Assembly (NCBI GenBank): GCA_016649675.1
Contig: JAENXG010000019.1
Coordinates: 1 to 17,281 of the forward strand
Source of the DNA: Methyloceanibacter sp.
Lineage (GTDB): Bacteria; Pseudomonadota; Alphaproteobacteria; Rhizobiales; Methyloligellaceae
Direction: 5' to 3'
DNA: 17,281 bases
The position numbers and the translations under genes are program-made. Of the stretch, positions 8,620 through 15,358 are shown piece after piece. The notes below the pieces were generated by a model. It worked only from the letters and a program-made list of their open reading frames with translations. It did no database searches and was not told the origin of the DNA. The stretch's first letter is position 1; every line of letters starts with the position of its first letter.

Positions 8620-9814
8620 GCTTTCCCCTCACGCTGAAACGAATTATCGCCAAAGATCGTGGGGGGGCACCGCGGAAGAGCCGTTTGGCGTCTACGTGCA
8701 TTGGCCGTTCTGCCGCGCGAAATGCCCCTATTGCGACTTCAACTCCCATGTCCGCCATGGCGGCGTCGACGAGGCAAAGTTCCTTGCCGCCTATCTCAGA
8801 GAGCTTGCGCATTTCGCGTCGCTTGCGCCTCGGCGGAGCGTGACAAGCATCTTCTTCGGCGGCGGCACGCCGTCGCTGATGGGAGCCGGCATCGTCGCGG
8901 CGATCATCGACGCCATCGCCAATCATTGGAGCCTGGAACGCGATGCCGAGATCACGCTCGAGGCCAATCCGACCAGCGTCGAGGCCGAGCGCTTCGCTGG
9001 CTACGCGGCAGCCGGCGTCAACCGGCTGTCGCTCGGTGTGCAGGCACTCGATGACGCGAGCCTCAAGAGCCTTGGGCGTCAGCACTCGGCGACTGAGGCG
9101 CTGCAAGCGCTTGCGCTCGCCAAGCGCCATTTCGACCGCGTCTCGTTCGACCTGATCTATGCACGCGAAGGGCAGACGGCGAAGGCCTGGGCAGCGGAGC
9201 TCCGCCACGCTCTCAGCTTTGCCGCCGACCACCTCTCGCTCTATCAGCTCACCATCGAAGAGGGCACGCCGTTCGCCGCGCGCCATGACGCCGGCACGTT
9301 GCACATTCCGAACGGCGCTCTGGCGCGGGCGCTGTACCTGCTCACCCAGGAGCTGTGCGAGGCGGCAGGCCTTCCGGCCTACGAAGTGTCCAACCACGCG
9401 CGGCCGGGATCGGAATCGCACCACAACCTCCTCTATTGGCGCGGACATGACTATGCGGGCATCGGCCCCGGCGCCCATAGCCGCATCTCCTCGGGCGGCA
9501 CCAAGCGGGCTTTGTCAGCAATCAAGTCGCCGGAAGGGTGGCTCGCTGAGGTCGAAGCTCGCGGTCACGGCCTTGCCAGCGACGAGGCGTTGGCCGCCGA
9601 GGAGTCGGCCGAGGAATATCTGCTGATGGGCTTGCGCCTCAGCGAAGGGATCGACCTTGCCCGCCTTGCCGCCATCGACGGGCGCGTTCTCGACGAGCAG
9701 CGTATCGGCGCATTTGAGAGCCAAGGCTTGCTCACGCGCCATGCCGGCAAGCTTGCTGCCACGCCCAAGGGGCGCCTCGTGCTGAACCGGCTGATCCTCG
9801 AGCTTGCCGCTTAA
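8603..9814 (+). CDS. hemW: Heme chaperone HemW (radical SAM, HemN-like)
   Basis: Radical-SAM family protein, formerly annotated as oxygen-independent coproporphyrinogen III oxidase, now regarded as a heme-binding chaperone. The [4Fe-4S] cluster motif CxxxCxxC is seen as PFCRAKCPYCDFNSH (Cys37, Cys41, Cys44), followed by FFGGGTPSLM (84-93), LEANPTSVE and the HemW-type YQLTIEEGTPF. The roughly 400-residue length and the CDFNSH sequence favour HemW over true HemN, which is longer. The ATG at 8603 is used; ATG 8612 in the same frame is an equal alternative. Both overlap the rdgB end. The gene ends 4 nt from the stop of the convergent lipoprotein gene, with no visible terminator between them. Confidence 0.93.
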   Translation: MVTMPELSPHAETNYRQRSWGGTAEEPFGVYVHWPFCRAKCPYCDFNSHVRHGGVDEAKFLAAYLRELAHFASLAPRRSVTSIFFGGGTPSLMGAGIVAAIIDAIANHWSLERDAEITLEANPTSVEAERFAGYAAAGVNRLSLGVQALDDASLKSLGRQHSATEALQALALAKRHFDRVSFDLIYAREGQTAKAWAAELRHALSFAADHLSLYQLTIEEGTPFAARHDAGTLHIPNGALARALYLLTQELCEAAGLPAYEVSNHARPGSESHHNLLYWRGHDYAGIGPGAHSRISSGGTKRALSAIKSPEGWLAEVEARGHGLASDEALAAEESAEEYLLMGLRLSEGIDLARLAAIDGRVLDEQRIGAFESQGLLTRHAGKLAATPKGRLVLNRLILELAA

Positions 9815-9818
9815 AGCT

Positions 9819-11006
9819 TCAATAGGACGACGCGGTCGCAAACGAGCTCGGCGCCGGGTCGATCACGACCGGGCCGCCTTCGCGCACTTCGAGAATGGCA
9901 AGGCCGCGCTCGCAGGTCCCGTCGGGCAGCAGACGGAACAGCCCATCGATGCCGGCAAAGCCGCTCGAGCGCGTGAGCTGCGCGCTCGCGTAGCGCTCCC
10001 CTTGCGGGTTCTGCGAGAGCGACACGGCAAGGCTCACGGCGTCATAGGCGAGGCTCGCAAGCCGCGGCGGCACGGCGCCATAGGTCTTGGCATAACGCTG
10101 GGTGAAGCCGCTCCAGCCCTTCGGATCGGGGGCGGGATACCATCCGCCGACCAGCGCCTTCTCGCTGCCGATATTGGGATAATCCCACTGCCCGGTGCCG
10201 ATGAACTGAACCCGCGCGCTGGTGAGATCGGCGGACGCCAGCAGCGGCGCGAGCGAGGGAAGCTCATCGCGCCCGGCCGGCACGAAGAGCGCATCGACCG
10301 GCTGGCCGCCCTTGATCGCATTGCCGACCTGCCTGACCGGCCCGAGCATGGCGTTCGAATCGTCCGGCGGAAAGGCCGCGTTCACGGCAATCTGTCCGCT
10401 CCCGGCGGAGACGGCTCGGCCGAAGGCGGCCTCCGCGATCCGGCCATAGGGAGATTGCGGGACGAGCTCGGCGAAGCTGCGTTTCCCCCGCGACATGGCG
10501 AAGGAGACGATGCGCGGCACGTCGCGCCCGGCGAGGAAGCTCAGGAGATAGACGCCGTTGCCGGCGACCTTCTCATCGCTGGAGAAGGCGATCATCGGAA
10601 TGCCCGCTTGGCGCGCGACGGGGGCGGCGCCAGTGACCTCCTGGGCGAAGAGAGGCCCGATGATCAGCTCGGCGCCATCGCGGACGGCGCTCTCGGCCGC
10701 AGCGCGCGCGCCGTCAGGCGTGCCTCTCGTGTCCTTGGGAACGAGCGTGACATTCGGATTGTCGAAGTCGAAAAGCGCAAGCTCGGCCGCCTGCTTCAGG
10801 GCCTTGGCAATCGCGGGCGTCGCGCCCGACGCCGTGATGGGAAGGAGAAGGGCCACCTTCACCGATCCGGTCGAGCCGGTGATGCCGGGGCTGCCGGGTC
10901 CGCCACCGCCGCCGCCGCAGGCCGTCAGCAGGGCCGCCACGGCAAGCGTCGCAAGCAACAGTCTTATGGCGCCGAGATGATGGTCGATACTGAAGGTCGA
11001 CCGCAT
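9819..11006 (-). CDS. LpoA/LppC-like lipoprotein, periplasmic-binding fold (putative penicillin-binding protein activator)
   Basis: Predicted lipoprotein of 395 residues. The signal peptide has a hydrophobic core (about 13-27) and the lipobox LTAC with Cys30, followed by a glycine run as linker. The rest reads as a type-1 periplasmic-binding (leucine/LppC-like) domain: VKVALLLPITASG, KDTRGTPDGA, ELIIGPLFAQEV, AGIPMIAFSSD, ALFVPAGRDELPSLAPLL and SLAYDAVSLAV. In E. coli the homologous yraM (lpoA), an activator of PBP1A, sits next to yraL (rsmI) and yraN. Here the gene is divergent from rsmI-yraN, which supports the assignment. The chosen ATG gives a proper signal peptide; an upstream extension to 11072 would add 22 charged residues before it and is rejected. 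A PBP-activating role is inferred from family and context; solute binding is the alternative. Confidence 0.8.
   Translation of the reverse strand: MRSTFSIDHHLGAIRLLLATLAVAALLTACGGGGGGPGSPGITGSTGSVKVALLLPITASGATPAIAKALKQAAELALFDFDNPNVTLVPKDTRGTPDGARAAAESAVRDGAELIIGPLFAQEVTGAAPVARQAGIPMIAFSSDEKVAGNGVYLLSFLAGRDVPRIVSFAMSRGKRSFAELVPQSPYGRIAEAAFGRAVSAGSGQIAVNAAFPPDDSNAMLGPVRQVGNAIKGGQPVDALFVPAGRDELPSLAPLLASADLTSARVQFIGTGQWDYPNIGSEKALVGGWYPAPDPKGWSGFTQRYAKTYGAVPPRLASLAYDAVSLAVSLSQNPQGERYASAQLTRSSGFAGIDGLFRLLPDGTCERGLAILEVREGGPVVIDPAPSSFATASSY
10901..10920 (-). repeat. Short CCG/CGG triplet run coding the poly-Gly linker
   Basis: A run of GGC/GGT-type codons directly after the lipobox Cys encodes six glycines in the lipoprotein. 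It is a small simple-sequence tract and a possible slippage site, but probably just a flexible tether after the lipidated Cys. Confidence 0.5.
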
Positions 11007-11243
11007 GGCCCCTTTGCTCCAAGGTCGCTGCGCCTCAGAAGCGCGCGCCTTGGTCCTTGGCGGCAGTTGCAATGACCTGCTCCCCCGGTTGGGTCCACGA
11101 GGCAGCTTGCCCGCAACAATGGCTCAATCGTGATGGACGAGATGCGACTATATCACGTAACGTTTTGACGCCTAGGGCTTGGCGGCCGCTGGCCAGCGCA
11201 AGCTAAGTCGTTTGGAGCGGGCCTAAAAACGCGGGCTACGCGG
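11007..11243. promoter_or_regulatory. Divergent intergenic region between the lipoprotein gene and rsmI
   Basis: 237 bp between two divergent starts, the longest gene-free stretch in the window, so promoters for both directions are expected here. On the plus strand CTATAT at 11149-11154 resembles an alphaproteobacterial -10, but no good -35 lies 17 nt before it. TTGACG at 11165-11170 resembles a -35, without a matching -10. A 12-bp perfect palindrome lies at 11187-11198. No coding sequence was recognised. Exact promoters cannot be assigned by eye. Confidence 0.4.
11187..11198. repeat. 12-bp perfect palindrome CGCTGGCCAGCG
   Basis: The palindrome lies 45 nt before the rsmI start and is flanked by a wider inverted pair, GCTTG (11177-11181) and CAAGC (11199-11203). 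It could fold as a stem-loop in the rsmI leader or act as an operator for a dimeric regulator. No T-run follows, so it is not a classical terminator. Confidence 0.4.
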
Positions 11244-12179
11244 GTGCAAGACCATCGGGATGAGGAGCGGGCTGCGGTTGCGGCGCTGGGCACGGCGGAG
11301 CGCGCGAGCGAGGTGATTCGCGAGCTGATTGACCGGCCGCTGCCGCCCGGCCTCTATCTCGTAGCGACGCCGATCGGCAATCTCTCCGACATCTCGCTTC
11401 GTGCGCTCGCGGTGCTCGCCCGCGCCGATCTGATCGCCGCCGAGGACACGCGTCACAGCCAGAAGCTGCTCACCCATTTCGGCATCAGGGCCAAGCTCGC
11501 TCCCTATCACGAGCATAATGCCGAACGCGAAAGGCCGCGGCTGCTCGCCCACATCAAGGCCGGTCGTTCGGTGGCGCTCGTCTCCGATGCGGGAACGCCG
11601 CTCATCTCCGACCCCGGCTACAAGCTCGTGCGCGAAGCCCTGGACGCTGGGCTCCTGGTGACGAGCATCCCGGGCCCATCGGCGGCACTCGCCGCTCTGA
11701 CCAGCGCAGGGTTGCCGACCGACACGTTCCTCTTTGCCGGCTTCCTGCCGCCGAAATCGGGCGCGCGCCGGACGCGCCTTGCCGAGCTTGCCACCGTGCC
11801 GGCGACGCTGCTCATTTTCGAAACCGCCCCTCGCCTTGCAAAAAGCCTCGCCGACATGGCGGAGGTGCTGGGACCACGCGAGGTGGCCATCGCCAAAGAG
11901 CTGACCAAGCTGCATGAGACCGTGACGCGTGGGACCCTCGACCGGCTCGCCGGTGAACTCTCGAATAGCGAGACGCTGAAGGGCGAGTTCGTTGTGGTGG
12001 TCGCGCCGCCTGCGGAAAATGAGGCTGAGCTCAGCGACGAGCGGATCGTGGAGCAGCTCAAGAAGGCGCTTAAGGTGGAAAGCTTCCGCGACGCCGTGCG
12101 CTCTGTCGCGGAGGTGCTGCAAGTCAAGCGCGCCCGCGTCTACGAGCTCGGGCTCACGCTTGACCGCAAGCGCGATTGA
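11244..12179 (+). CDS. rsmI: 16S rRNA (cytidine1402-2'-O)-methyltransferase RsmI
   Basis: SAM-dependent enzyme that 2'-O-methylates C1402 in the 16S rRNA decoding site. The 311-residue product shows the tetrapyrrole-methylase-like fold signatures of RsmI: YLVATPIGNLSDISLRAL (38-55), EDTRHS (67-72), SDAGTPLISDPG (114-125) and PGPSAALAALTSAGLPTD (143-160). The first usable start in the open frame is GTG 11244; an in-frame GTG at 11313 is an alternative giving a shorter N-terminus. No strong Shine-Dalgarno is seen for either. The stop overlaps the possible TTG of yraN and lies 2 nt before the yraN ATG, matching the common rsmI-yraN operon. Confidence 0.95.
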   Translation: MQDHRDEERAAVAALGTAERASEVIRELIDRPLPPGLYLVATPIGNLSDISLRALAVLARADLIAAEDTRHSQKLLTHFGIRAKLAPYHEHNAERERPRLLAHIKAGRSVALVSDAGTPLISDPGYKLVREALDAGLLVTSIPGPSAALAALTSAGLPTDTFLFAGFLPPKSGARRTRLAELATVPATLLIFETAPRLAKSLADMAEVLGPREVAIAKELTKLHETVTRGTLDRLAGELSNSETLKGEFVVVVAPPAENEAELSDERIVEQLKKALKVESFRDAVRSVAEVLQVKRARVYELGLTLDRKRD

Positions 12180-12181
12180 CC

Positions 12182-12541
12182 ATGAGACCTAAGCGGGTCA
12201 GGGCCTATCGCAGCGGGCGGTTCGCCGAGGCGGTCGCGGGGCTGCTACTCCGCCTCAAGGGTCACCGCATCGTCGCGCAGCGCTACAAGACCCCGGTGGG
12301 CGAGATCGACCTCGTGGCGCTCAAGGGCAAGCGGCTCGCCTTTATCGAGGTGAAGCGGCGGAAGACCACGGAAGACGCGGCGTGGACGCTGCCCGCCAGA
12401 CAGCGGCGGCGCATCGTCAGGGCCGCGCAATATTGGCTCGCCGGGCATCCCGACTTCTCCAACCACGACATCGCCTTCGACGTGGTGCTGGCGGCGCCCT
12501 GGAGGTGGCCTCAGCACATCGAGAACGCATTTCCTGTGTGA
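12182..12541 (+). CDS. yraN: YraN family protein (UPF0102, endonuclease-like fold)
   Basis: Small protein (119 residues from ATG 12182) of the UPF0102 family, predicted to have a restriction-endonuclease-like fold and often encoded between rsmI and downstream housekeeping genes. Visible nuclease-type motif: VGEIDLVAL (39-47, with Asp43) followed by FIEVKRR (54-60, with Glu56 and Lys58). The N-terminus is basic (RPKRVRAYRSGRFAE). A TTG at 12176 in the same frame overlaps the rsmI stop and would add two residues; the ATG is preferred. Its biochemical role is not settled; a role in DNA or recombination processing is only inferred from the fold. Confidence 0.92.
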   Translation: MRPKRVRAYRSGRFAEAVAGLLLRLKGHRIVAQRYKTPVGEIDLVALKGKRLAFIEVKRRKTTEDAAWTLPARQRRRIVRAAQYWLAGHPDFSNHDIAFDVVLAAPWRWPQHIENAFPV

Positions 12542-12583
12542 CAAGCCGGGCGCGCCGCAATTCCCCTTTAGCGAGACTCTGCC

Positions 12584-12589
12584 TATAAG
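12584..12589 (+). promoter_or_regulatory. -10-like TATAAG just before gshB
   Basis: TATAAG ends 6 nt before the gshB ATG. If used as a -10 element, transcription would start at or within a base of the A of the ATG, giving a leaderless gshB mRNA. The matching -35 position reads TTCCCC, a poor match. No Shine-Dalgarno precedes gshB, which fits but does not prove this. Confidence 0.25.
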
Positions 12590-12595
12590 AGCGCC

Positions 12596-13561
12596 ATGGC
12601 TCTCAAGGTCGCCTTCCAGATGGACCCCATCGAGCGCATCGATATCAGGGGCGATTCCACCTTCGCGCTTCTGCTCGAGGCGCAGTGGCGCGGCCACGAC
12701 GTGTTCTATTACACGCCCGACAATCTTTCGCTGCGCGACGGCAAGCTGATGGCGACCGGCCACAGCCTGACCGTCGAGGACAGCCCCGGCGACCACTACC
12801 GGCTGGCGCATCCCCGCAGCGTGGACCTCGCCGCGTACGACGTGGTGCATCTCCGCCAGGATCCGCCCTTCGACATGGCCTATATCACCACCACCCATCT
12901 CTTGGAGCGCCTCCAGCCCAAGACGCTCGTGGTCAACGATCCCGCGAGCGTGCGCAATTCGCCTGAGAAGGTGTTCGTGCTCGACTTTCTCGATCTGATG
13001 CCGCCGACGCTCGTCACCCGCTCGCCCGATCAGATCCGCGCCTTCCGCGATGAGCACAAGGACATCGTGGTGAAGCCGCTTTACGGGAACGGCGGGGCCG
13101 CGATCTTCCGCATCCCGCCGGGCGACACCAATCTCAACTCGCTGATCGAGCTCATGGGCATGACTTTCCGCGAGCCGATCATGGTGCAGCGCTACGTGCC
13201 CGCCGTGCGCAAAGGCGACAAGCGCATCATCCTCGTCGACGGGGAGTTCGCCGGCGCCATCAACCGCGTGCCGGCCGCCGACGAGACGCGCTCGAACCTG
13301 CATGTGGGCGGCAAGGCGATGGCCACGACGCTCACCAAGCGCGACAAGGAGATCTGCGCGCGGCTCGGGCCCGAGTTGAAGAAGCGCGGGCTGATCTTCG
13401 CCGGCATCGACGTGATCGGCAACTATCTCACCGAGATCAACGTCACCTCGCCCACCGGCATCAGGCAAGTGGCTGAGTTCGGCGGGCCCGACATCGCCGC
13501 CATGATCTGGGACGTGATCGAGAAGAAGGTTGCGGCCGAGAAGCGGAAGAAGGCGCGATGA
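12596..13561 (+). CDS. gshB: Glutathione synthetase
   Basis: ATP-grasp ligase that joins gamma-glutamylcysteine and glycine to make glutathione. The 321 residues match the bacterial GshB length. Visible landmarks: VAFQMDPIERI (5-15), RQDPPFD (87-93), NDPASVRNSPEK (114-125), the ATP-grasp loop KPLYGNGGAAIF (160-171), GDKRIILVDGE (207-217), GLIFAGIDVIG (265-275) and the metal/substrate segment EINVTSPTG (280-288). The ATG lacks a recognisable Shine-Dalgarno; 54 nt separate it from yraN, and a TATAAG sits just upstream. The stop forms an ATGA overlap with the next gene, so that gene is translationally coupled. Assignment is secure. Confidence 0.96.
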   Translation: MALKVAFQMDPIERIDIRGDSTFALLLEAQWRGHDVFYYTPDNLSLRDGKLMATGHSLTVEDSPGDHYRLAHPRSVDLAAYDVVHLRQDPPFDMAYITTTHLLERLQPKTLVVNDPASVRNSPEKVFVLDFLDLMPPTLVTRSPDQIRAFRDEHKDIVVKPLYGNGGAAIFRIPPGDTNLNSLIELMGMTFREPIMVQRYVPAVRKGDKRIILVDGEFAGAINRVPAADETRSNLHVGGKAMATTLTKRDKEICARLGPELKKRGLIFAGIDVIGNYLTEINVTSPTGIRQVAEFGGPDIAAMIWDVIEKKVAAEKRKKAR

Positions 13562-14085
13562 GTGCCGATCCCAAGGGGTTGGGTGCAGTGTTCGACGCCC
13601 ATACCGATGCCGAGTTCAAGACCCGCGACATCGAAGCGACCATGGCGACCATGGGTGAGGCACCGCATGTGACGCATGTGCCGACCATGACCGGAGGCCA
13701 TGGGCAGGACGAGGTGCGGCGCTTCTACGAGACTTGGTTCATCGGTCACTGGCCCGAGGACACGGAGATCACACCGGTCTCGCGCACCGTCGGCGAGACC
13801 CAAGTGGTCGATGAGATTATCATCCGCTTCACCCATGACTGCGAGATGCCGGCGCTTCTGCCGGGCGTCGCACCCACAGGCCGCAAGGTGGTGATCCCGT
13901 TCGTGGTGGTGGTCGGCTTCGCGGGCGGCAAGATCGCGTTCGAGCGCATTTACTGGGACCAGGCGTCGATGCTCGTTCAGCTCGGGCTGATCGACAAGTC
14001 AGCGCTGCCGGTGTCGGGCGCCGAGCAGGCGGCGCGTCTTGTCGATCCGACGCTACCCTCAAACACGTTGATCCCGAAAGCCTGA
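13558..14085 (+). CDS. NTF2/SnoaL-like fold protein of unknown function
   Basis: 175-residue soluble protein with the look of the NTF2-like/SnoaL superfamily: an N-terminal helix (VFDAHTDAEF), then GHGQDEVRRFYETWF (48-62), a beta-rich part with VVDEIIIRFTHD (83-94), VVIPFVVVVGFAGGKIAFERIYWD (111-134, read as strand-turn-strand) and ASMLVQLGLID at the end. Members of this fold include cyclases, isomerases and binding proteins, so no reaction can be named. Similar domains occur with or beside dienelactone hydrolases, but none is present here. The ATG overlaps the gshB stop (ATGA), so it is made together with GshB; a link to glutathione or electrophile metabolism is only a guess. Confidence 0.8.
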   Translation: MSADPKGLGAVFDAHTDAEFKTRDIEATMATMGEAPHVTHVPTMTGGHGQDEVRRFYETWFIGHWPEDTEITPVSRTVGETQVVDEIIIRFTHDCEMPALLPGVAPTGRKVVIPFVVVVGFAGGKIAFERIYWDQASMLVQLGLIDKSALPVSGAEQAARLVDPTLPSNTLIPKA

Positions 14086-14090
14086 GACAT

Positions 14091-14103
14091 CGCCGGAGCG
14101 GCG
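14091..14103. other. Short GC hairpin between convergent genes
   Basis: CGCCG-GAG-CGGCG lies in the 22-nt gap between the convergent NTF2-like and 2TM genes. The stem is only 5 bp and no T-run follows on either strand, so it is at best a weak bidirectional pause or end signal. Confidence 0.25.
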
Positions 14104-14107
14104 CGCG

Positions 14108-14605
14108 TCAGCTGCTTCGCTTCTTGTTTCTGCGGCGCTGCGCACGTTTGCTTTGTTGCGGCCCGGGTCGCGGCTCTGCCTTCGTCTCAAGCTGCTTTGT
14201 GGGTGGTTGCGGTTCCGGCCTCGGCCGCCTCTTGCGGAACACGCACAGTCCTTGGGCGATGAGGCCGGCGCCCCAGCCGAGCGCCACCCAATAGAACCAC
14301 GAGACCTGCGGCGTCACCGTGAGGTTGACGAAAAAGAGCAGGAGCACCACCGCCACATAGGCGAAGAGATGGACGGCGAAGGCGCGCGCTTTTCGATCGA
14401 TGAAGATGCGGTCCCGCCGCCGCGTCTTGCGCAGGAGGAGCGCCACGTCGTGGGTGGCGACAGCGATGCCCCAGCCCATGAGCACCCAGATAAACCAGAG
14501 GGTCTGCGGCGTAAGCCACAGATTGACCGCCGCAAGGCCCGCCGTGATGACGACGAAGGCCACGAGGTGGCCGAGGAAGATGCGCATCGACAGGTCTTTG
14601 AACAC
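14108..14605 (-). CDS. Small membrane protein with two tandem 2TM units and a basic tail
   Basis: 165-residue protein (GTG start) with four hydrophobic segments at about 10-30, 38-58, 76-96 and 104-123. It is an internal duplication: VNLWLTPQTLWFIWVLMGWG (27-46) and VNLTVTPQVSWFYWVALGWG (93-112) agree at 13 of 20 positions, 66 residues apart. The pattern TPQ-x2-WF-x-WV-x2-GWG at the loop between paired helices is that of the 2TM domain found alone or at the N-terminus of some sensor kinases. Residues 124-165 are Lys/Arg/Pro-rich and probably cytoplasmic. GTG 14605 is preceded by GAGGG at 6 nt spacing; ATG 14587 is an alternative with a weaker site. Function unknown. It is convergent with the NTF2-like gene and divergent from the comM remnant. 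Confidence 0.78.
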   Translation of the reverse strand: MFKDLSMRIFLGHLVAFVVITAGLAAVNLWLTPQTLWFIWVLMGWGIAVATHDVALLLRKTRRRDRIFIDRKARAFAVHLFAYVAVVLLLFFVNLTVTPQVSWFYWVALGWGAGLIAQGLCVFRKRRPRPEPQPPTKQLETKAEPRPGPQQSKRAQRRRNKKRSS

Positions 14606-14652
14606 GCCCCGCCCTCATCCGCGCTGACCAGAACTACCAGTCTACGCTACTC

Positions 14653-15279
14653 TTGCCATGGTTCCGCGCCTTAACCCAGAGCAAGGGGATGTTCGCTGAT
14701 TGTTCTTGCCTCATCGCGGGGATGAATCCGTGCCGCTACGGCCGCGCCAGAGAGCCCGGCTATGTGTGCCGGCAGAGCCGCGCTTGCGCCGAGCGCTACC
14801 AGGCGCGCATCTCGGGTCCTATGCTCGACCGCATCGACCTCCAGATCGAAGTGCCCGCGGTCTCTGCCGCCGACCTCGTCCTGCCGCAGGCCTCGGAGGG
14901 AAGTGCCGAGGTGCGGATGCGCGTCACCGCCGCCCGCCGCATCCAAACCGAGCGCTATGCCGCGCTCGGTCAGCCCCGTATGCGCGCCAATGCCAAGCGC
15001 GACGGGGTCATGCTCGAGGAGATCGCCGCACCTGAGCCCGCTGGCCTCACGCTCCTGCGCGACGCCGCCGACGCGCTCGCCTTGAGCGCGCGGGGCTATC
15101 ATCGGACATTGCGTGTCGCCCGCACATTAGCCGATCTCGACGGGGAAGAACGCGTCGGCCGCATCCACATCGCCGAGGCCTTGAGCTATCGCGGCGAGAC
15201 GCTCCGTCGCGCAAGCCGCCGCCTAAAAGGCTCCGCTCGGTCTCGTGCCGACGGAAATAGGGCAGATTCCGGCGGCTAA
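14653..15279 (+). pseudogene. comM: 5'-truncated comM/yifB (Mg chelatase-like AAA+ ATPase), C-terminal remnant
   Basis: From about 14710 the frame reads as the C-terminal 40% of ComM/YifB, a hexameric AAA+ helicase involved in processing transformed DNA: LIAGMNPC (sensor 1 region, 20-27), a Cys-containing segment, YQARISGPMLDRIDLQIEVP (49-68) and the Mg-chelatase C-terminal domain ending GRIHIAEALSYRGE. The complete protein is about 500 residues. Here the Lon-like N-terminal domain and the AAA+ Walker A and B are missing, and the first roughly 18 residues do not match the family. No good Shine-Dalgarno precedes ATG 14653, and GGGG abuts the in-frame ATG 14689. The usual CRCG is CRYG, so a cysteine of the zinc-like cluster is lost. 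The rest of the frame is free of stops. Most likely a relatively recent decay product; a retained short protein is possible. Confidence 0.78.
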
Positions 15280-15322
15280 AGCCTTTCTCAAACATTCTCT
15301 GCTTAGCTTGCGGGAGGGAAGC

Positions 15323-15340
15323 AGCCGGCAACGACCGGCT
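15323..15340 (+). other. Stem-loop AGCCGG-caacga-CCGGCT
   Basis: A perfect 6-bp inverted repeat with a 6-nt loop lies between the comM remnant and the kinase; GAAG/CTTC flanks extend the stem if a 3-nt bulge is allowed. It is followed by AAACG and not by a T-run, so it is a poor intrinsic terminator. It lies just before the putative kinase start at 15359 and could affect its translation. Confidence 0.3.
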
Positions 15341-15358
15341 TCAAACGAACGGCGTCAG

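Noticed and set aside
9811..9824. Terminator between hemW and the convergent lipoprotein gene
   Set aside because: The stops are only 4 nt apart and the AAGCTT there is a plain 6-bp palindrome without a stem-loop or T-run.
11007..11072. 22-residue N-terminal extension of the lipoprotein
   Set aside because: It would place charged residues ahead of a normal lipoprotein signal peptide; ATG 11006 gives a proper signal sequence.
9804..11075. 423-codon plus-strand open frame antisense to the lipoprotein gene
   Set aside because: The minus strand encodes a signal peptide, lipobox and periplasmic-binding fold; the plus frame shows no domain.
12245..13468. 407-codon minus-strand open frame antisense to yraN and gshB
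   Set aside because: Composition is that of an antisense shadow (many His, Asp, Arg, Leu and no family), and both plus-strand genes are clearly real.
13664..13681. Near-tandem GCATGTGAC/GCATGTGCC in the NTF2-like gene
   Set aside because: Two imperfect 9-nt units in coding sequence (HVTHV) with no further copies; chance repetition.
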